The notes under the pieces are model-generated. The model saw only the letters and a list, made by a program, of their open reading frames with translations. It was not told the origin of the DNA and made no database searches. From NCBI RefSeq assembly GCF_036237275.1, contig NZ_CP108352.1, positions 1,054,001 through 1,118,000 of the forward strand: a stretch of 64,000 nucleotides of DNA, given 5' to 3'. This DNA is from Streptomyces sp. NBC_01353 (GTDB lineage: Bacteria; Actinomycetota; Actinomycetes; Streptomycetales; Streptomycetaceae). Shown here piece after piece: positions 60,493 through 64,000 of this stretch. Each line of letters begins with the position of its first letter. Positions within the stretch are counted from its first letter, which is position 1. A program made the translations under genes and the position numbers.

Positions 60493-61154
60493 CGCTTCAC
60501 CGCCACCTTCTTGCTCACCCAGCCGAGGAAGAGCCCCATGGGGAGCGTGAGGCAGATGAAACCGACCGCGAAGATCAGTGAGATGAGGATGAGCTGGGCC
60601 TCGTTCTCGATCATCTCGCGCATCAGCAGGGCGGCTTCGGCGACGCCGATGGCGGCGGCCACGGTGGTGTTCTTGGTGAGGGCGATCAGGACGTTGGCCA
60701 GCGGTCCGACGACCGAGCGGAACGCCTGCGGCAGCACGATCAAGCGGAGCACCTGGGGGAAGTTGAGCCCGATGGCGCGGGCCGCCTCGACCTGACCGAG
60801 GGGGACTGTGTTGATGCCCGAGCGCACCGCCTCGCAGACGAAGGCCGACGTGTAGGCGATCAGGCCGAGGACGGCGAGCCGGAAGTTGATGGTGGTGAAG
60901 TCCTCGGCGCCCATGTTGACGCCGAGGGTCTGGAACAGGCCGAGCGAGGTGAAGACGATGATCACCGTGAGGGGGATGTTGCGGACGATGTTGACGTAGG
61001 CGGTGCCGAAGCCCCGCATCAGGGGGACGGGGCTGACGCGCATGGCCGCCAGCAGCGTCCCCCAGATCAGGGAGCCGATCGCGGAGTAGACGGTGAGCTG
61101 CACCGTCACCCAGAACGCTCCCAGCAGGTCGTAGCCTTCGAGGAAGTCGAACAC
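60489..61154 (-). CDS. gluC: Glutamate/polar amino acid ABC permease
   Basis: 221 residues. GAFWVTVQLTVYSAIGSLIWGTLLAAMRVSPVPLMRGFGTAYVNIVRNIPLTVIIVF and the EAA loop VEAARAIGLNFPQVLRLIVLPQAFR mark the polar amino acid permease family. Forms the channel with GluD. Ten bases after the binding protein gene. Confidence 0.87.
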   Translation of the reverse strand: MFDFLEGYDLLGAFWVTVQLTVYSAIGSLIWGTLLAAMRVSPVPLMRGFGTAYVNIVRNIPLTVIIVFTSLGLFQTLGVNMGAEDFTTINFRLAVLGLIAYTSAFVCEAVRSGINTVPLGQVEAARAIGLNFPQVLRLIVLPQAFRSVVGPLANVLIALTKNTTVAAAIGVAEAALLMREMIENEAQLILISLIFAVGFICLTLPMGLFLGWVSKKVAVKR

Positions 61155-61164
61155 GGCGGCCCAC

Positions 61165-62013
61165 TTACTTGACGACGACGCCGATCTCCGGCGCGGGCTC
61201 GTTCTGGTACTCGGCAGGGCCGAAGTTCTTCTTCACGGCCGCGTCCCAGGAGCCGTCAGCGACCATCTTCTCCAGGGCGTCGTTGATCTGCTCCTTCAGT
61301 TCGCTGCCCTCCTGGACACCGATTCCGTAGTTCTCGTTGCTCATCTCGAAGCCGGCGAGCTTGAACTTGCCCTCGAACTCGGGCTGCGAGGCGTAGCCGG
61401 CGAGAATCGCGTCGTCGGTGGTCAGCGCGTCGATCACCCCGTTCTCCAGGCCGGTGAGGCACTCCGAGTAGCCGCCGTACTCCTGGAGCTGTGCGTCGGG
61501 GGCGATCCTCTCCTTGACGTTCTGCGCGGACGTGGAGCCGGTGACCGAGCAGAGCTTCTTGTTGTTCAGATCCTCGGGCTTGGTGATGGAGTTGTCGTCG
61601 GCGCGGATCAGCACGTCCTGGTGGGCCAGGAGGTACGGACCGGCGAAGTCGACCTTCTCCTCCCGCTGGTCGTTGATCGAGTAGGAGGCCGCGATGAAGT
61701 CGACGTCGCCGCGCTGGAGCATCGTCTCCCGGTCGGCGCTCTTGGCCTCCTTCCATTCGATGTCACCGGGATCGCGGCCGAGCTGCTGGGCGATGTACGT
61801 GGCCACGTCGACGTCGAAGCCGGTGTAGGTGCCGTCGGGGGTCTTGAGCCCGAGGCCGGGCTGGTCGTACTTGATTCCGACGGTGATCTTGTCGCCGTCG
61901 GAGGCCGAGCTGTCTCCGCCGTTCCCGTCGCCGCCGCAGGCGGCCACGGAGAAGGAGAGGGCGAGCGCGGCGGCCGCGGCCACCCCGGCCTTGGTGAGCT
62001 TGCGAGGGTTCAT
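61165..62013 (-). CDS. gluB: Glutamate-binding lipoprotein
   Basis: 282 residues. Lipoprotein signal (KAGVAAAAALALSFSVAAC) with Cys26. SBP family 3: ITVGIKYDQPGLGLKTPDGTYTGFDVDVATYIAQQLG, RETMLQRGDVDFIAASYSIND, DFAGPYLLAHQDVLIRADD, GVIDALTTDDAILAGYA. It binds the substrate outside and delivers it to GluC/GluD. Matches Corynebacterium GluB in layout. Confidence 0.87.
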   Translation of the reverse strand: MNPRKLTKAGVAAAAALALSFSVAACGGDGNGGDSSASDGDKITVGIKYDQPGLGLKTPDGTYTGFDVDVATYIAQQLGRDPGDIEWKEAKSADRETMLQRGDVDFIAASYSINDQREEKVDFAGPYLLAHQDVLIRADDNSITKPEDLNNKKLCSVTGSTSAQNVKERIAPDAQLQEYGGYSECLTGLENGVIDALTTDDAILAGYASQPEFEGKFKLAGFEMSNENYGIGVQEGSELKEQINDALEKMVADGSWDAAVKKNFGPAEYQNEPAPEIGVVVK

Positions 62014-62055
62014 GGGATCACCCCTGGGGGCTGATGTGCGCGGCGCGGCCGCTGG

Positions 62056-62796
62056 TCAGTGGTGCAGGATCTTCGACAGGAAGTCCTTGGCGCGGTCGCT
62101 GCGCGGGTTGCTGAAGAACTGGTCGGGTGTGGTCTCCTCCACGATCCTGCCGTCCGCCATGAACACCACGCGGTTGGCGGCGGAGCGCGCGAAGCCCATC
62201 TCGTGGGTGACGACGACCATGGTCATCCCGTCACGGGCGAGTTGCTGCATGACCTCGAGGACTTCGTTGATCATCTCGGGGTCGAGCGCGGACGTCGGCT
62301 CGTCGAAGAGCATCACCTTCGGTTCCATGGCCAGCGCCCGGGCGATCGCGACGCGCTGCTGCTGACCGCCGGAGAGCTGGGCGGGGTACTTGTCGGCCTG
62401 GTTCGCGACCCCGACGCGGTCGAGCAGCTCGCGGGCCCGCTTCTCGGCGGCCTTCTTGTCCTTCTTGCGGACCTTGATCTGGCCGAGGGTGACGTTCTCG
62501 AGCACGGTCTTGTGCGCGAAGAGGTTGAAGGACTGGAAGACCATGCCGACGTCGGCGCGGAGCGCGGCGAGCTCGCGGCCCTCGGCGGGCAGCGGCTTGC
62601 CGTCGATGACGATCTCGCCGGAGTCGATGGTCTCCAGTCGGTTGATGGCCCGGCAGAGGGTCGACTTCCCACCGCCGGACGGTCCGATGACCACGACGAC
62701 CTCGCCACGGCCGACGGTCATGTCGATCGACTGGAGCACGTGGAGAGCACCGAAGTGCTTGTCGACGTTCTTCAGTACGACGAGCTCGTCGGGCAT
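62056..62796 (-). CDS. gluA: Glutamate ABC importer ATPase
   Basis: 246 residues. Walker [13 protein letters not shown]-loop [13 protein letters not shown], signature [15 protein letters not shown], Walker [16 protein letters not shown]-loop [24 protein letters not shown] precedes the ATG. First gene in the order gluA-B-C-D, same as in Corynebacterium. Glutamate or aspartate uptake is the expected role. Confidence 0.9.
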   Translation of the reverse strand: MPDELVVLKNVDKHFGALHVLQSIDMTVGRGEVVVVIGPSGGGKSTLCRAINRLETIDSGEIVIDGKPLPAEGRELAALRADVGMVFQSFNLFAHKTVLENVTLGQIKVRKKDKKAAEKRARELLDRVGVANQADKYPAQLSGGQQQRVAIARALAMEPKVMLFDEPTSALDPEMINEVLEVMQQLARDGMTMVVVTHEMGFARSAANRVVFMADGRIVEETTPDQFFSNPRSDRAKDFLSKILHH

Positions 62797-62889
62797 GGCA
62801 GCCTCCTGGTCCGCCGCCCCCACTCCTCACGTTCATGCTCCGCCCTCGGCCGATGTACTGCACGCCGGAGGCCGGGCGAGGGCAATTGA

Positions 62890-62904
62890 TGAAAATGGTT
62901 GTCA
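62890..62904. promoter_or_regulatory. Zur-like box upstream of gluA
   Basis: TGAAAATGGTTGTCA matches the Streptomyces Zur-type sequence TGAAAATGATTTTCA in 13 of 15 bases. It is 94 bases before gluA and just after the pcaL-type stop. Zinc control of gluABCD would be surprising; it may be a degenerate or accidental site. Confidence 0.45.
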
Positions 62905-62920
62905 TGAGGCTGTGGTCTGA

Positions 62921-64000
62921 TCACTCCTCCGACGCGTCCTCCTCCGCGAGGGTGCGCTGGGCGACGGCGAAGGCCGCGTTGGCGGCCGGGACACCGCAGT
63001 AGACCGCTGTCTGGAGCAGTACGGCCCCGATCTCGTCGGGCCGCAGACCGTTGCGCCGGGCCGCCCGCACATGCATGGCCAGCTCCTCCAGATGGCCATG
63101 GGCGACGAGCGCCGTGAGGGTGACAAGGCTCCGCTCGCGCCGCGACAGGGTGGGGTCGGTCCAGATCTCGCCCCAGGCGTAGCGGGAGATGAAGTCCTGG
63201 AACCGGGCCGTGAACTCCGTCTGCCGCGCCTGCGCGCGGTCCACGTGCGCGTTTCCCAGCACCTGGCGGCGGACCTCCATGCCCCGCCGTGCGCCGTTGT
63301 CCGTGAAGTGGCCGCGCAGCGCGGCGAGGACGGCCCCGGGCTGCTCGGCGGGCGCCAGATGGGAGGCGCCCGCCAGCTCGGTGAGCGCGGCGCCGGGAAC
63401 CGCGTCGGCGATCTCCCGCAGATGTGCCGGTGGGGTCGCCGGGTCCTCGCGCCCGGCGACCAGGAGCATGGGCGCGGTGATCGACGGCAGCCGGTCCCGC
63501 AGGTCGAAGGCGGCGAGCGCGTCGCAGCAGGCGGCGTACGCGTCCGGGTCGGCCGTGCGGTGGTCGTCGACCAGCGCGGGCACGGTGAAGCCGGGAGTGA
63601 ACCAGCGGGCGTCGGCGGTCTCGGCGAGTGCGGCCAGGCCCTCGCGGCGGACGGTCGCGGCACGCTCCTCCCACATCGCGGAGCCGCCGAAGTGGGCGGA
63701 GGAGCACAGCAACGCGAGGCGCTCCACCCGCTCGGGGTGGTGCGCGGCGAGATGCAGGCCGACGGCGCCGCCGAGCGAGACGCCCGCGTACGAGAAACGC
63801 GCGACGCCGAGCGCGTCGGCAAGGGCGAGGACGAGTCCGGCCAGGTCGGCGACGGTCGATCCGGGGCCGATGAGCGAGGCCGGGGATCCGCCGTGGCCGG
63901 GGAGGTCCCAGCGGACGACCCGGTGGGTCACCGACAACTCGGGGGCGACCGCGTCCCACAGGGCGGTGGAGGTGCCCAGCGAGGGGCCGAGGATCAGGAC
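62921..64000 (-). CDS. pcaL: PcaL-type fusion: 3-oxoadipate enol-lactonase + carboxymuconolactone decarboxylase (5' end outside window)
   Basis: 360 codons in the window; the open frame runs past 64000 with no start here. The alpha/beta hydrolase part (LILGPSLGTSTALWDA, RVVRWDLPGHGGSP, YAGVSLGGAVGLHLA nucleophile elbow, then GAALTELAGASHLAP) is fused to a C-terminal CMD domain (EFTARFQDFISRYAWGEIWTDPTLSRRERSLVTLTALVAHGH, and AVYCGVPAANAAFAVA). PcaD-PcaC fusions of this order are known in Streptomyces and catalyse two steps of the protocatechuate branch of the beta-ketoadipate pathway. Other pca genes should lie to the right. Confidence 0.9.
   Translation of the reverse strand, partial: VLILGPSLGTSTALWDAVAPELSVTHRVVRWDLPGHGGSPASLIGPGSTVADLAGLVLALADALGVARFSYAGVSLGGAVGLHLAAHHPERVERLALLCSSAHFGGSAMWEERAATVRREGLAALAETADARWFTPGFTVPALVDDHRTADPDAYAACCDALAAFDLRDRLPSITAPMLLVAGREDPATPPAHLREIADAVPGAALTELAGASHLAPAEQPGAVLAALRGHFTDNGARRGMEVRRQVLGNAHVDRAQARQTEFTARFQDFISRYAWGEIWTDPTLSRRERSLVTLTALVAHGHLEELAMHVRAARRNGLRPDEIGAVLLQTAVYCGVPAANAAFAVAQRTLAEEDASEE

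Overview
High-GC DNA (roughly 70% by eye) with strong G/C third positions, GTG and TTG starts beside purine-rich ribosome sites, dense ATGA-overlap operons, and Tat or lipoprotein signals. The gene families (cholesterol oxidase, starch-binding amylase, nik genes with a Nur-type box, gluABCD, EACC1/caspase genes) point to a Streptomyces or close relative, chromosomal, probably in an accessory-rich stretch. I saw no rRNA, tRNA, CRISPR array, replication origin or polyketide/peptide assembly-line genes.

Left part (1-17.8 kb). A five-gene forward operon forms a near-complete choline to glycine route: permease, choline oxidase, betaine aldehyde dehydrogenase, a Rieske glycine-betaine-demethylase-type oxygenase and a sarcosine-oxidase-type flavoenzyme. 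Then come a secreted subtilisin with a P domain, an orphan sensor kinase preceded by a 24-codon ORF that resembles the start of a response regulator, small proteins, an FUSC-type transporter, a VOC protein, a secreted Tat-type cholesterol oxidase, and a reverse two-gene operon (AhpD-like + DapB-like) behind a palindromic operator.

Mobile scar (17.8-20.8 kb). A Tn3-family remnant holds an N-terminal resolvase fragment, a candidate terminal repeat, a TetR/membrane-protein passenger pair with operators, and the C-terminal part of TnpA. It cuts into the 3' part of a phosphodiester glycosidase gene, so the chromosome lost sequence on at least the right side.

Middle (21-48 kb). The most unusual locus is the three-gene reverse unit 24.2-28.6 kb: an EACC1-like small protein, a single-pass protein with a cytoplasmic caspase domain and an extracellular solute-binding + vWA part, and a solute-binding lipoprotein. 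Next is a nickel-type ABC importer (nikABCDE) with a Nur-like box, an acyl-CoA dehydrogenase pair with an MDR oxidoreductase, an XRE-cupin regulator divergent from a TrxR-like flavoprotein, an SDR, an enoyl-CoA hydratase whose operator matches the one at 17.3 kb in 17 of 19 bases, a SIS/PIG-L/GntR-LacI-hybrid group, a proline iminopeptidase, a GH5 cellulase with CBM35, and an osmoprotectant-type ABC ATPase broken by a 31-bp palindromic insertion.

Right part (48.4-64 kb). Small conserved proteins, a VOC protein, NAD synthetase, a large CBM25-CBM25-Fn3-GH13 amylase with a MalR-like operator, a STAS protein, a membrane-linked sulfite-oxidase-fold molybdoenzyme, a photolyase coupled to an SDR-DUF2867 protein, gluABCD glutamate uptake with a Zur-like box upstream, and the 3' part of a pcaL-type fusion running off the window end.
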